Below, piece after piece: positions 34,442 through 46,200 of a stretch of DNA of 64,000 nucleotides (within the stretch, counting starts at the first letter, position 1; every line of letters starts with the position of its first letter). The stretch is from Nelumbo lutea (taxonomy: Eukaryota; Streptophyta; Magnoliopsida; Proteales; Nelumbonaceae), in the NCBI GenBank assembly GCA_022828595.1, contig JAKGHH010000007.1:61802727-61866726 (forward strand), in the 5' to 3' direction. The notes beneath the pieces are model-generated. The model had not been told where the DNA came from. It saw only the letters and a program-made list of their open reading frames with translations, and ran no database searches. A program made the position numbers and the translations under genes.

Positions 34442-34819
34442 TGTTATAAAAATAGTAAAGAAGGCAGAGTGGAACGTATCGGTAATCGCTTTCCAAACCA
34501 AAGTTGCAGTATTGTGATGTTGTTGCAGGAACTCAAAACCATGAATTGCAAGGAGGAGGGCTGAGTTGGATTGGCTCGGTGCGCACATGTGAAAAGCACC
34601 CCCAACCCCCCTCACATGCATGGAATATCTACAATGCTCTCCTCCTATGGATCCCTACCCATAGAGAGAGCAAAACCACAAATATACTAACCTTCCCCTC
34701 CTTTCCCATGCAATCTGGGACAATATGTCTTCCCATGCACTCAAGGGTGGGAAGAGAAAAAGACAAAAGACAAGAGAGGGAGGAGAAAAATTCTTGAAAT
34801 TTTGAATCTCCCTCCAACA
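34442..34819 (-). repeat. 3' LTR of C2 copy b
   Basis: 378 bp, starting TG and ending CA. It shares its right two-thirds with 42050-42332 and both ends with 14141-15009. Confidence 0.85.
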
Positions 34820-35099
34820 ATCCCCCACAAAATTCAAAATTACAAGAAGATCGAACAATCTGAGTATCGTAGTGAGAAAAATATTCATGGTTATGTTTTT
34901 TGGACTTCAATCAACACTTAGGTATGATAGGGTATGTTTAAGAGTACGGGTGGAGTCAGACTCCTTCAAACTTTCCTCTTTGTCATAACTAATTAATCGG
35001 CTAATCAACTCAACTCTCCAGTTCTTTAGTGGTTCTTTTTCTTTTGAAACATTTTGGCATTGTTCCCCTCTTGGAATCATGAGTGTTTTAGAGAGTCAG

Positions 35100-36860
35100 C
35101 CCTCAATCTCTATTAGAAGCGGCCACACTTCACACTTAGGTCAGTTATTAGCGTGCACAACATACACCATTTTTAATTGATTAAGGTTTCATTCTCAACC
35201 TCCTTAAACTACAGTGAGCACTATCTTACCTCGGCATCTGAAATGGGGCACAAATTGATAGTGCTTTCCAAGTCATCTAGCGACTCGTTTTTACCCATTC
35301 AACCTAATTTTCAAGGATCTCCTTTCACATATGTTGGGTGTCCATCACTAATGACTTTATAATGGGTTTCAACCCCATTCCTACTGATGCCTTATAAACC
35401 ACCTTAGAAGTTTGTAATTTGGTTAATGAATCTATAGTGTTCTTTTCAGACTTTGCAAAATCCAGAGCGATTGTACCTTCGTTGAGGTATTATTTTACCA
35501 AGTTATGCCTTAAGTGGATGTGCCTTCTTTTACCATTGTACGTCTGGTTCTTGGCTCTGACTATTGCTACTTGACTATTACAATTGAGAGATATGGACAA
35601 AACGGTTGTGGCCAAAGTGGTATATCTGCTTGCAAGTTCCTTAGCCACTCTACCTCAGACACCACCAATTCTTGTGCAATTTCCACGATGTTGCTCCTCC
35701 ACCTAGAGTAAACACATATCCATTGGTGGAAGTACTATCATTTGAATTTGAAATCTAATTCTCATCAGTAAAGCCCTCTAAAATAGGAGGAAAACTTGAG
35801 TAGTGTAAACCAAAATTTATGGTTCCTTTTAAATATTTTAATAATTTTATTAGAGCTTCCGAATGTTCATTTCCGAGATTATGAGTATGCTGATTTAATT
35901 TTCCAATTGCTATAGCTATGCCTGGTCTTGTATAGTTCATTAAGTAAGATACAAATCCAATGATACTTGCATACTCCTTTTGTGAAACAGGTTCTCCTAC
36001 ATGTTTCCTTAAATGAATAATACAGTCAAGAGGTGTTTTAACCGGTTTACAATCATAGTGTCCAAATTTCCTAAGAATACTTTCTACATAATGTGATTGG
36101 GAGATAATAAAGTTTCCTTGTTGTTTGTAGATTTTAATCCCCAATATTACATCAGCCTCACCCAAGTCCTTGTTATTAAATTTGGACATTAGAAATTGTT
36201 TTGTTTCTTTTACTACCTCTAAACTACTACCCATTATTAGCATATCATCAAATATAAACAAATAATGACTCCTGTATGAACCATTTCTGCTATATCCATT
36301 AGTTACTAAGACATTATCAAATTTGTCATGCCATTGTTTGGGAGTTTGTTTTAAACCATACAGAGACTTAATTAATTTACATACTTTATTTTCTTGTCTT
36401 GGCATTATAAAACCTTTAAGTTGTCTAATATATATTTCTTCCTCTAATTCCCCATTTAAGAAAGTTGTTTTCACATCCATTTGATAAATTACCAGTTTAT
36501 AAACTATAGCAAATAAAAATCTAATTGTTGTTAACCTTGCAATCGGGGAGTAGGTGTCAAAGAAGTCTACTTCTTTCTTTTGTCTAAACCCCTTAGCAAC
36601 TAATCTAGCATTGAGTTTATCTATTGTGCCATCTGGTTTTATTTTTTTCCTAAAAATCCACTTATAACCTATTTCCTTAGTTTCAGGTGGGAGATTTACA
36701 AGTTCCTAGGTGTGATTAATGACTAAAGAGTCTATTTCACTTTTTATGGCTTCTTTCCAAAATGCTGTATCAGGTGAAGTTATAGCTACCTAATTAGGTT
36801 ACTGGGTCCTTGTTTACCAAAAATGTGAACATTCCATCACCCAAGTTTATTTTTCTTCTT
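35100..36860 (-). pseudogene. C2 copy b RT and RNase H
   Basis: The longest open frame, 36480-35755 (241 codons), begins MDVKTTFLNGELEEEIYIRQ. It includes KSLYGLKQTPKQWHDKF, the catalytic block as FDDMLIMGS, DLGEADVILGIKIYKQQGNF and the RNase H entry LLKYLKGTINFGLHY. About 20-30 residues normally preceding the catalytic block are missing. RNase H continues in broken frames to about 35100. The upstream RT part (36490-36860) is also broken. Strongest copia RT in family C2 here. Confidence 0.9.
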
Positions 36861-37833
36861 TGTCTTTTACTTCTCCTTAAGTCTGGTTCTTGCCTAGGTG
36901 AAGTACAAACTCTTTGAGCACTCACTTGTTTTTTATTTCTAATTGGGTGTTGAGTTTCCCTATTTATTGTTTCTTTTCTCCAAGGAAAGATGTGCTCAAA
37001 GAACTCTACATCTTGGGACTCTATTATTGTGTTGTTTTTGACAATATTTTCAATTGTTTTAATTATGGGGAACTGATAAGCTACAACGTTTTGTGCATAT
37101 CCAATGAATACACAATCATAGGTTTTTGGTCCTAATTTCTTTCTTTTAGGTTAAGTATTCCAAATTTTGCTAGGTAGCCCCAAACTTTTAAATAGTTCAA
37201 ACTAGGTTTTCTGTTATGCCAAAGTTCAAAGGGTATTTGTCCTTTCTTCTTGGGTGGTATTCTATTATAAAGGTCGTTAGGATTACTTCCCCCCATAAAT
37301 TCAGAAGTGCATCTGAACTAATTAGCATTGCATTCATCATTTCTTTTAATGTTCTGTTCGGTCTTTCTACAACTTCATTAGATTCAGGTTGATAGGGAGA
37401 TATGGTTTCATATATGATTCCATTTTATTCAAAGAATTTTCTAATGGTTTGTCCATCATACTCAGTCCCTCTATCTGTTCTAAGTATTTTGATTTTCTTT
37501 CCTAACTAGTTTTCTACTTTAGTTTTGTACTTTATGAAAGCTTGATTAGCCTCATCTTTTGATCTAAGTAGAACTACTTTTGCATATCTAGAGAAGTCAT
37601 CTGTGAATGTTATATAGTATCTTACTCCTCCTCTAGCTTTATGACCTTTAAGGTCTCCTAGATCGTTGTGTAAAAGTTATAACAATTCAGTTTCTCTTTA
37701 TACACTTCTATGAGGTTTCGTAGTAAATTTTGCTTCTACACATACTTGGCATTTTTCATTTGTAAAATTAATAGGAACATTCAAAACTCCTAATTTACAT
37801 AATCATTTTAAATAAGGAGCACTATAATGTCCT
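36861..37833 (-). pseudogene. C2 copy b integrase
   Basis: Minus-strand frames show the zinc-binding end CQVCVEAKF and the core blocks [32 protein letters not shown] and VVERPNRT: the D, D, E triad. Several stops interrupt it. The N-terminal RLGH block is split by the solo LTR, with its first part at 41224-41250. Confidence 0.85.
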
Positions 37834-38451
37834 AGTCTTGTAGGGATGAGAGATCCATAGCATGGATGGCCGAACCCTATAGGAAGGTAGGGTGAAATTT
37901 TAAAAAAATTTTCTCTCCCATCTAGGAAGATCGCATTCCCTATTTTTGAAAACTGCATTTTCAAGGATTAATCTTGAACCAAATCGGACTAAATCTGAAA
38001 CCAAAAGGAAGGAGAAGGATATATCTAATACGAAGTAGCAATAACTCCCAATGAAGGTGTTCACACCCAAGGAGAAAACCAAAACCCGCTTTCACTAAAG
38101 ATGACACAATATGTGGTGAAACAGGATCTGCAGGATCAGTAAGATGGCTCTTCATCAAGAACTGAATTCTTCAGCAAAAATGGAGTGGAGGGCTAGTGAG
38201 CACGGCTTCAGATTGCTTCTTTTACCAAGAAGCAATATCAAGAACAATTCTTGATCACTCCCACAAGTGGAGATCGAATTGGGTGGGGGCGGAAAGAACA
38301 AGGAAGAACTCTGCACATTGCTTCTGATGTCTTTTCTGAGGAATTCGCCTCCTTTATTTATATCCTTCTCGGGAGCAGCCTCCTAATCCAATTAGGAGAG
38401 AGAAATTACATATTTTCACATGATCAGAAACAAATAGCGCCTTACAAACAT

Positions 38452-38530
38452 GACTCATCATCATCTAAGCCTCGTCCCAACTATATGGGGCCTGCTACAT
38501 GAATCCCATTTTGCCATTCCATTCTGGATA
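38452..38530 (-). mobile_element. LINE 3' tail fragment
   Basis: TCATCATCATCTAAGCCTCG followed by TCCCAACTATATGGGGCCTGCTA on the plus strand is the reversed 3' end (TGATGA repeats) of a widespread plant LINE family. Only the tail is present. Bases 38530-39010 hold no feature I can name. Confidence 0.6.
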
Positions 38531-39013
38531 TGGAACTTTGTTACAACTTGCACCCATAGGTTGCACTAACCATTCTGGCTTAGGATTGTGACTTTTTTTT
38601 TTCCTGGTTGAATTGGCCTCCAAGAAGAAAAATGTCTCAAAAGCAAAACAAAAAATACAAAATTGGAATGCTAATATGCTACCATATTCAATAGAAATAT
38701 ACTTTGAAAGAGTAGCATCTAGGAAATTCGTTCCCAAGGAAGGTGACATTTTTTCCATGCACTATTTTGTTTTTAAAGCAAAGGTATGGAATATATGACA
38801 ATAAAATGGGTGCATTCTATATTCTCTTATTCTTGCTATATTTCGCTTTGTTTGTACTTTTTTTTTGCTTTGTACATAGCTTTGTTTAAAATTCTATATA
38901 TGTTAGTTTTATGTTTTATTTGTCATATGCATGGCATTCATTCTTGTATCCTTTTGGCAACTAATTTGTGTTTCTCCACCTATTCATCATGTGTGTAGCT
39001 TATGCAAAAATTT

Positions 39014-39440
39014 CAAAACATCATCATCATCATCCATGCATTATCCCAACCATATGGGGTCAGATGCATGGATCATGTTTTGCCAATCTATTCTATTTAA
39101 AGCCATATCCATTGTTAAATTATTAGTGCTTAAATCATTTCTTACTACTTTTACCCATGTTCTGTTTTGGTCTACCCGTAGCCCTTCTAGCCCCTTCAAC
39201 TTGTAACGAAGCACTTCTAATTGGTGTTCTTGATGATCTTCTCCACAAGTGGCCAAACCATCTTAGTCTTCTTTCTCTCATTTTATCACTTATCAGGGCT
39301 ACTCCTAGGTTTTTACGGATGACTTCATTCATGAACCTATCATTTCTAGTTTTTCCATTTATCTATCTTAGCATTGCATTTCTGCCACACTCATTTTTGG
39401 AGATATTGTTTCTTGATTGCCCAACACTCTTGCTCCATTA
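39014..39440 (-). pseudogene. LINE reverse-transcriptase C-terminus with 3' tail
   Basis: The minus strand reads MNEVIRKNLGVALISDKMRE then RRLRWFGHLWRRSSRTPIR. After a frameshift it continues TWVKVVRNDLSTNNLTMDMA and HASDPIWLG, typical of the end of plant LINE polyproteins. It terminates in the GTCTGACCCCATATGGTTGG-type tail and a (TGATGA)n end at 39015-39030. 5'-truncated, frameshifted and inactive. Confidence 0.85.
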
Positions 39441-39444
39441 CATT

Positions 39445-39650
39445 TAGGGGTGTTCATGGGTTGGGTTGGGTCGGTTTGAGTCAATTTCTTCAACTGACCT
39501 GACCTACTCAATTTACTTATTGACTAAACCAAAACCGATTGATCTTGAAGCAAAATTGAATCAAACATGAAGGGATGGTTTACCAATTTATTCGGTTTAT
39601 ATAAAAATTAAAATAGTTAGTTTTAAACAGTCCAATGTGAACACCCTTAG
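39445..39650. mobile_element. hAT-like MITE
   Basis: TAGGGGTGTTCA at the left and TGAACACCCTTA at the right are near-perfect inverted ends around ~180 bp of non-coding DNA. The terminal GGGGTGTTCA type is common among non-autonomous hAT elements. Target duplication not clear. Confidence 0.5.
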
Positions 39651-41223
39651 TCGATTTGGCTCCAAGACTCCAACAGGCAACATGCAACAGTTGAAGACTC
39701 CAACTCCAAGTATCCAATAGTCACTTACCAGTATTTATTTAACCTCTCTTATTTTTCTCTTTCCAAAACTAAAGAGTGAAGACTCCAACAGTCCCAACTC
39801 CCAACCTACTTTTTTTCGAGCATTTCCTATTTCAGTGTTTGGAGCTTTTCTGTAGTTTTGGCATCCTTTTTTTCATGAATAATATAGATTTGATATCAAA
39901 GTATTGATTTCTTTATTAATTGATGAATGCAAGAACAAATGGTACTGGGTTGGGGCTCCTCTTGCATCAAAAACCACTTGACAAGTGAGTCAAGTATCTT
40001 TAGGCCCTTTTAATTATCTTAGCACATGAACTTAATCAGATTATAAATCCTATCTTGCCTCCATTTAATTAACTAACTTAAGCCTAGCTCGAATTGGGCT
40101 TTAGGCCCATTAAGTTTATGTGCTCACTTAATCTTTTAACCTCCTGCCCAGTTGGCTCTCTTTATATGGTGTGAGACCCAAACATTAATCTACACATCAG
40201 TCACATGGGTTCAGCTCAGCCTTTGTAACAAGGCCTGGCCGAATTCTTTGTAGGGCATAGTAAACCCCTGAGTTCATCACTATAGGCTCTTAATGGGCCC
40301 AACATTTACACTAAATGGTCATTGGGTCTAGCCACTTTATGAAAATCCAAGGACTATGTGTAGATGCAAGATTAGCCCATCAGGTATTACTCTCAATGGT
40401 CTTACACTTAACCTCTCAGCCCATAATGATCAAACATTGCTTGACAAGAGAGGACCTCTCCCTCGGCTACAAGGAACAGTGTTGCACTCTCTACTCACAT
40501 GGATTCTGGGAATTAAAAACTTTTGCAAATGTTTTTGAAACCATAATATATACATACATACATATGTATATATATATATATATATATCTATATAAATATA
40601 TTTTGTAAAAATAAATTTCAATAGTTGAAATCAACTGCTAGTAGTTTAGGTTTCCATAAGAAAGTGTGCATCCCCAATCATTCAATTTGTCCGATGAAGG
40701 GGCTGATCTTGTCACTATGATCACCCACTTAGATGAATTCTCGGACTATCCCAATATACCTAGGTATTGACCCCCTCTAAGGATCTCACTAATTGGTATA
40801 TCAAAGATAGCCCAACCCGACACCTAGTGAAGTACCATAATCGAGTCTAGGGATCGGGTGTAACATTCCAGTTTTGTTCATCTATGTCCAAGGTCAAGGG
40901 CAATACTAGAATTTAGGTCTAGTTTAGGGTTTCAAGAAAACCCATATTGCATGTACCTCAGGTCTCACCCTGGCAGCTAAGACAAGCCACCCCAATCAAC
41001 TTGGTGGCAAATCAATATCAACCTTAGCAGGATAAATCTCCCCAGATCTATCCAATGGCTATGAAGATTCTAAACTAACACAAGTCTCATAAGTGTCTAG
41101 TTTAAGGGTATTATACAGAAACACACCAAAACACATGAATCAATTATGTATTTTTATTCATCTACAATAAATGTCATCAAGTACATCAATCTGATTAGAG
41201 CTAAGGGCATACACTGTCTAACA

Positions 41224-42048
41224 AGTCTAGCATGCCAAATATCAAAAGATTCAGTAATATAAGCAGAAGAAGAAGCAGTTTTATTAATAACAATATAAAA
41301 AATATTCAGTACAAACAATCCTCCATCATTGTATCATTTTCTAATAAATACATTATTTTTATTCAACATGGCATTGTCTGCTTCAAATGTGAGTTCCAGT
41401 CCTTCTTTGTTAAAGAGTGCTCCTGACACCAAGTTTTGTTGGATCTCTGGTACATGCAACACATCATTCAGCATTAGGATTTTTCCTGAAGTTAGTTTCA
41501 GGAGCACCTTTCCTTTGCCGATGACCTTTGAAGTTTGTAAGTTTCCCATGAAAACTTGCTCTCCTTCAGTTTAAGTTGTATACTCATAAAAGAAACTACG
41601 GTCCCCACAGATGTGCTTAGTAGCACTAGTGTCCAATACCCACTCCTTCGACTTATCAACTAAGTTTACCCCAGTTACCATGGCTGCGATATCATCCTCA
41701 GTCAAATTGACTTTTGGTTTCCTAGAGTCCTTCCCGGGTTAGCCACATACATAGAAATTTCCTATCTTTTGTTGCTTCTTGAATTTCTGGTCATTTTTCA
41801 CATTCAAATTATTTTTGGATTTTGTAGTCTTTTCCTCCACTAGATTGGTTTTGGAAAACTGGTCCTCGTCTTTCTTTTTGTTCTTTTCTTCTATCTTAAT
41901 TCGGATTACTACTTGGTCCAAAGTAGTGTCATTTCTCTTATGCTTCATACTGGTCTTGAAATCATTTCATGTATCAGGTAGTTTCTCTATGAGAAAATCG
42001 GCAATGAATTCATCTGGCAGTATCATGCCTCCCTTTACTAGTTCCCCC
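41224..42048 (-). pseudogene. C2 copy b gag end, protease and pre-integrase start
   Basis: On the minus strand, gag blocks ILPDEFIADFLIEKLPDT and a Lys-rich stretch (41739-41948) lead to a degraded zinc knuckle GNFYVCG. They are followed by a protease block WVLDTSATKHIC (Asp-Thr-Ser rather than the common Asp-Ser-Gly). GNLQTSKVIGKGKVLLKLTS and LHVPEIQQNLVSGALF come next, then SFDIWHARL, where the solo LTR interrupts. Confidence 0.8.
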
Positions 42049-42049
42049 A

Positions 42050-42332
42050 TGACCACCCACGACCCGACCTAACACGGCCCGGCCCGGCTTGATGCGCACG
42101 TGTGAAAAGCAGCCCCAACCCCCTCTCACATGCATGGAATATCTATAGTGCTCTTCTCCTATTGGTCCCTACCCATAAAAAGAGCAAAACTACAAATATA
42201 CTTAATTTCCCCTCCTTTCCCAAGCAATGTTGGACAATGATTCTTCCCATGCACTCAAGGGTGGGAGGAGAAAAAGACAAAAGACAAGAGAGGGAGGAGA
42301 GAGATTATTGAAATTTGAATCTCCCTCCAACA
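42050..42332 (-). repeat. 5' LTR of C2 copy b, truncated
   Basis: Matches 34580-34819 closely (CACATGCATGGAATATCTA...GAATCTCCCTCCAACA). The GC-rich start near 42055-42085 (CGGCCCGGCCCGG) corresponds to CATGGCCTGGCTTGG in copy a. The remaining part of the LTR is lost. Confidence 0.8.
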
Positions 42333-43650
42333 TATTTTGATTTAAAATAGTTTTTGACTTTAATATTAGGGGTACCACTTGGAATACCCAATCCAAGCCT
42401 GAACCCATCCAACCTGCAATTTTACATTCGCTGGGTTTAGATTTTTAGTGTTTAAGTTGGGCTGGGTCCAAATGTTCCTACTTTCTTATTTTTTGGGTTG
42501 TGTTTGGGCCTAGTCCTTAGGTAATTCGATCCTGACCTAACCATATACATCTTATTTTAGTGTGGAAAAATTAAGGAACCTGAACCCAACCCAAATGCAT
42601 CTAATTCCAGTGCAAGGTGGGCTTAGGTAAGACAGTTTAGGACTTTAGGCTTGACCTTAGACTCAGGCCTTAATCCAAATTTTTAAGGTTGGGCATAAAC
42701 CTGGCCTAGTCCACCATAACACTGGGTTCTTAAAAGTTGGGCAAAAAAAAGGCTAAAAGAAATCAATTTATGAAGGTTTTCTTTCTAAAAAAACGAAAAA
42801 AAAAAGCAAAAGAAAAATTATAAAGGCTCTCTAAGTATTGGAGAAAGATAAACTGAGAGTGGAAGCCCATTGCTGTTATGAAGAGTATTGGATCCACCGA
42901 TAACACTGTGTTTGTAGATGGGTCCAACGTTGGAGGGCGCTCAGCTCTGTTTAGAAATGAGAATCTAGAGGAATGAGCCAATGAGGGGTTAGCTCGTTGT
43001 TGGTTTGACCCAAAGAAAAGGAGTTGAAGGCTATTCTTTCAATTATGTTTCTATTTTTTATATTTTGTCCTTTAGGCTCAGTTTGGTAGGAGTACAAATA
43101 CAAATATATACAGTGTAAATACACAGAAAAATAATATAAAATACAAGGTTTTGTACTCTATAAATTTGTATTTGTACTCCTTCCAAATTGAGCCTTAATT
43201 TGAAAATAAATATATTTCTGCTTTACATTCAAATTAGTGTAAAAACATGTCTTATGCATGTATACAAATAACTATTAATAATATATAAATAATTAATCCT
43301 TCTTTTCTATAACCTAATTTACCTATTTGTGTTCAGCTAGTATAGTTCCGGCTAATTAGTGCTTCAGCCAATTACCCCGGGTCGACTTTCTTTCTTCCTT
43401 TTTCTCTTTCTCTTTGGATTGGTGCCAATTCTTTGATATTAGACTAAGCAGATTGATAGGCATATATATTGTAATGATATTTGAAAATATGCATGGCATT
43501 TCTCATTTGTAATTGGAGTTAACAAAGAGAATTGATTTGAAGAAATAAATATTGGTTTAGTGAATTCGGATTCTTACTAGAACTTTTGTTTTTTCTTTTT
43601 TTTTTCTCCCCTCTCTTTTATTCCTTCTTTTTTTTTAAGTGATCTATATC
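42333..43650. repeat. Duplicated segment, copy 2, right piece with 700-bp insertion
   Basis: 42333-42371 and 43073-43650 continue the match to 29000-29590. Bases 42372-43072 are absent from copy 1; they hold (CCCAA, GGGCTT)-rich non-coding sequence of unknown family and an A-rich stretch near 42740-42830. Frames there lack domains. Bases 43650-44030 hold nothing I recognise. Confidence 0.75.
43075..43194. mobile_element. Tourist-like (PIF/Harbinger) MITE
   Basis: 120 bp with ~32-bp inverted ends: GGCTCAGTTTGGTAGGAGTA at the left and, reversed from the right, GGCTCAATTTGGAAGGAGTA, two mismatches. TTA flanks both sides (43072-43074, 43195-43197). The 3-bp TTA/TAA duplication and the TTTGG near the tip fit Tourist elements. 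Confidence 0.8.
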
Positions 43651-44036
43651 TCTCTATTGTTCACCCTAACAAAAAGCATTAACCTCTCTTTTCCAATTTC
43701 TTTCTCACCTTTGGTGCACAATAATAATTCTAATTGCTTTTTTATCCATATATATTCTTTCATCACCAATCACCCACAACTCCTCATTCACCACACAAAA
43801 CTCATCAGCACAAAATCCTAAATTATGAGGCCTTTACCCATCCTGCACCAATTGTTGACTTGATGGTTAGAAGTCTAGGTAGGTCAAGCTCTTTGTCTGT
43901 TTGCATATGAATTTAGGGTTCTGAAGACTTTACAAGTCTAAGTCAGGTTCTTCTTCCATGACCACATTTTATTTTGGAATTTCTTTCAATTGCTATAGTC
44001 TAAATATATAGATTAATGAAGTGCACCACCATGATG

Positions 44037-44162
44037 ACTCTATCCACACCTATCCACATGATATCACAGCCACACATGGAGAACATTTCATATTCTTACA
44101 TATTATCATGCATGAGATGTTTCCAATACATGTAGTGTTATGTGAATTGGTGTGGATAGAGT
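44037..44162. mobile_element. MITE with perfect 14-bp inverted ends
   Basis: ACTCTATCCACACC (44037-44050) and GGTGTGGATAGAGT (44149-44162) are exact inverse copies around 98 bp. The core shares ATATTATCAT.CATGAGAT..TTCC with the element at 27769. No clear target duplication. Bases 44163-44690 hold only non-coding DNA with (CT)n at 44658-44673. Confidence 0.6.
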
Positions 44163-44688
44163 TCTCTTCTGGGTAGGAGATCCAGAGTCATACATGACCT
44201 GATCTATATATGATTAAATATGGATGGATTGGGTCAAAAATTACAACTTCTACTCAAAGAAAACACACCCAACCTGCAAATACCCCCGGATTGGATAGAT
44301 TTTGACCAAATCAACGGGCTTTTGTATAGTGGAGGGTTTTGGCATGAACTTGGCCATCTTGCCTCTAAGTGACGAGTCTAACGGGAAGACAATGGATTGA
44401 ATCTCATCCTAACATGAAACTAATACTATCTTATGTTATCATTAGAAACAGATCTTCCTTACAAGGAAGAAAGAAACCGATCTTAATTTATGTGTTGATT
44501 TGATATGTATGTGATTGCACTATCTTGAAGAAAAGTCATCACGAAAAGTCTAAAATCATGAAAAAAAGAGATATGAGAAAGCCCAATTTAGTGAGTTTGC
44601 ATTGGTTAGTGTATGTTATTTAAGTTTGATCGAGCTAATAGTCTTGGGTCCAAACCACTCTCTCTCTCTCTCTGGTCTCAGTAATTAG

Positions 44689-44912
44689 ACAATGGACATC
44701 CAGCAGGAGAATGCACCCCAACAGCGAGAGAAATGGTTTGAGAACTATCGGTTCCAGCGGGGTAGAGACCCACCAGGCGATGCACGGAACACTATGTTGG
44801 TGGTTGCCACACTGATCGCTACGGTGACTTTTCAAGCCGGACTCAACCCTCCCAGTGGTGCATGGTAGGACACCGTAGATGGACATGAAGTTGGAAAGTC
44901 CATTTTAGGTTA
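44689..44912 (+). pseudogene. Ankyrin-repeat protein PGG-domain exon, first part
   Basis: After a pyrimidine tract and AG at 44687-44688, the frame reads GRDPPGDARNTMLVVATLIA and then TVTFQAGLNPPSGAW. This is the PGG domain signature (charged lead-in, N.LLVVA.LIATVTFQAG.NPPGG.W) of plant ankyrin-repeat membrane proteins. An in-frame TAG at 44866-44868 follows the Trp where family members usually have Gln. The frame continues to 44912, where the LTR element begins. No ankyrin repeats are recognisable upstream to 43650, so this is a last exon cut off from the rest, or a retained fragment. Clearly not functional. Confidence 0.85.
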
Positions 44913-46200
44913 TGATGAGGGCAGATTTGGCCTTCCAATGACATCATGATAGATGGCATATTGGAATAGCTAGTTGTTAGATAGTTTTGTATGCCCTTAG
45001 CTTCAATCAAATGATGTACTTTATGAGTTTATTGTAAATGAATAAAAGTGCATATTTGATTCATGTTCCCTTGGTATGTTTCTGTGTAATACCCTTAAAC
45101 TGGACAATTAATGAGACTCGTGTTACTTTAGAATGTTCACAGCTATCGGGTCGGTCTGGGGAGACCTATCCTGGCAAGGCTGACACTGTGGTGCCACCAA
45201 GTCGGTTGGGGTGGCTTGTCTCAGTTACCGGGGTGAGACCCTAGGCACATACAGTATAGGATTAATTGAATCTTTGAACTGTACCAGATTTCTAGTATTG
45301 CCCTGGACCTTGGAGATTGATGGGCAAAAGTGGAAAGTTACACCCGACCCCTAGACTCGATTATGATACTGCACTAGGTGTCGGATTGGGCTGTCTTTGA
45401 TGTACCAATCAGTGAGATCCTTAGCGGGGGTCAAAACCTGGGTATGTTGGGACAGCCTGAGAATTCATCTGAGTGGGTGATCATAGTGACAGGATCAGCC
45501 CTTTGTTGGACAAAGGTAATGATCGGGGATGCACTCTCACTGATGGAAACCAAGACTACCGGCAGCTGATTTCTATCGTTGAAATTTGTTTTGCAAAATA
45601 TATTTTATATGAGATATAAAAGTATATATATTAGGGTTTCGAAATGATTTGCAAAAGGTTTTAATTCCCGGGATCCATAATTGAGAGAGTGCAACACTGT
45701 TCCTTGCAGCCGAGGGAGAGGTCCTCTCTTGTCGGGTAGTGTATGATCATTATGGGCTGAGAAGTTAAGTGTAAGACCATTGAGAATAATACCTGATGGG
45801 CTAATCTTGCATCTGCCCACAGTCCCTGGGTGTTATAAGGTGGCTTGGCCCAGGGACCACTTAGGGTAAGTGTTGGGCCCATAGAGCCCATCTGAAGGGT
45901 GCACTATCCATAACAGTGTATTTGGCCAGGCCTTGTAACAAAGGCTGGGCTGAACCCATGTGGCTGATGTGTAGATCAATGTTTGGGTCCCACGCCATAC
46001 AAGGAAGCCCAACTAGGCAGTAGTTTGGAAGGTTAAATGAATACATAACCCTAAATGGGCCTTAAGCCCATTTCGAACTAGGCTAATTTGATTAGTCACT
46101 TAAGGGGCGAATTCTGAGATAAGATCAGCTGATAGGATTGGGCCCACACCCTATCCACTTAGAGAGTCCAAGATCTAAATAAGATTTAGATCTGGAAACT

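Larger units (their letters stand above)
37839..41223 (-). mobile_element. Solo LTR of copia family C1, itself carrying insertions
   Basis: The left end TGTAGGGATGAGAGATCCAT resembles the reversed end of the 46913/54506 LTRs, and the right end GGGCATACACTGTCTAACA resembles their reversed start. Perfect 5-bp duplications AGTCT flank it (37834-37838, 41224-41228), and removing LTR plus one AGTCT restores the C2 integrase reading HARLGHYS. LTR-type sequence is about 1.9 kb; the rest (about 38455-39990) is LINE and MITE insertions. No internal region, so it is a solo LTR left by recombination. Confidence 0.9.
34442..42332 (-). mobile_element. Copia element, family C2 copy b, with nested insertions
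   Basis: Left LTR 34442-34819 (TGTTAT...CCAACA), right LTR about 42050-42332 (...CCAACA). Target duplication is TATCT (34437-34441) versus TATTT (42333-42337), one mismatch; the uninterrupted duplicate at 29000 supports the insertion point. On the minus strand the order is 5' LTR, gag C-terminal part, protease, pre-integrase, integrase, RT, RNase H, GAATTTTGTGGGGGAT polypurine tract, 3' LTR. The 5' LTR joins gag without a primer site or gag start, so that part is deleted. A solo LTR of family C1 splits the pre-integrase region. Multiple stops; inactive. Confidence 0.9.
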
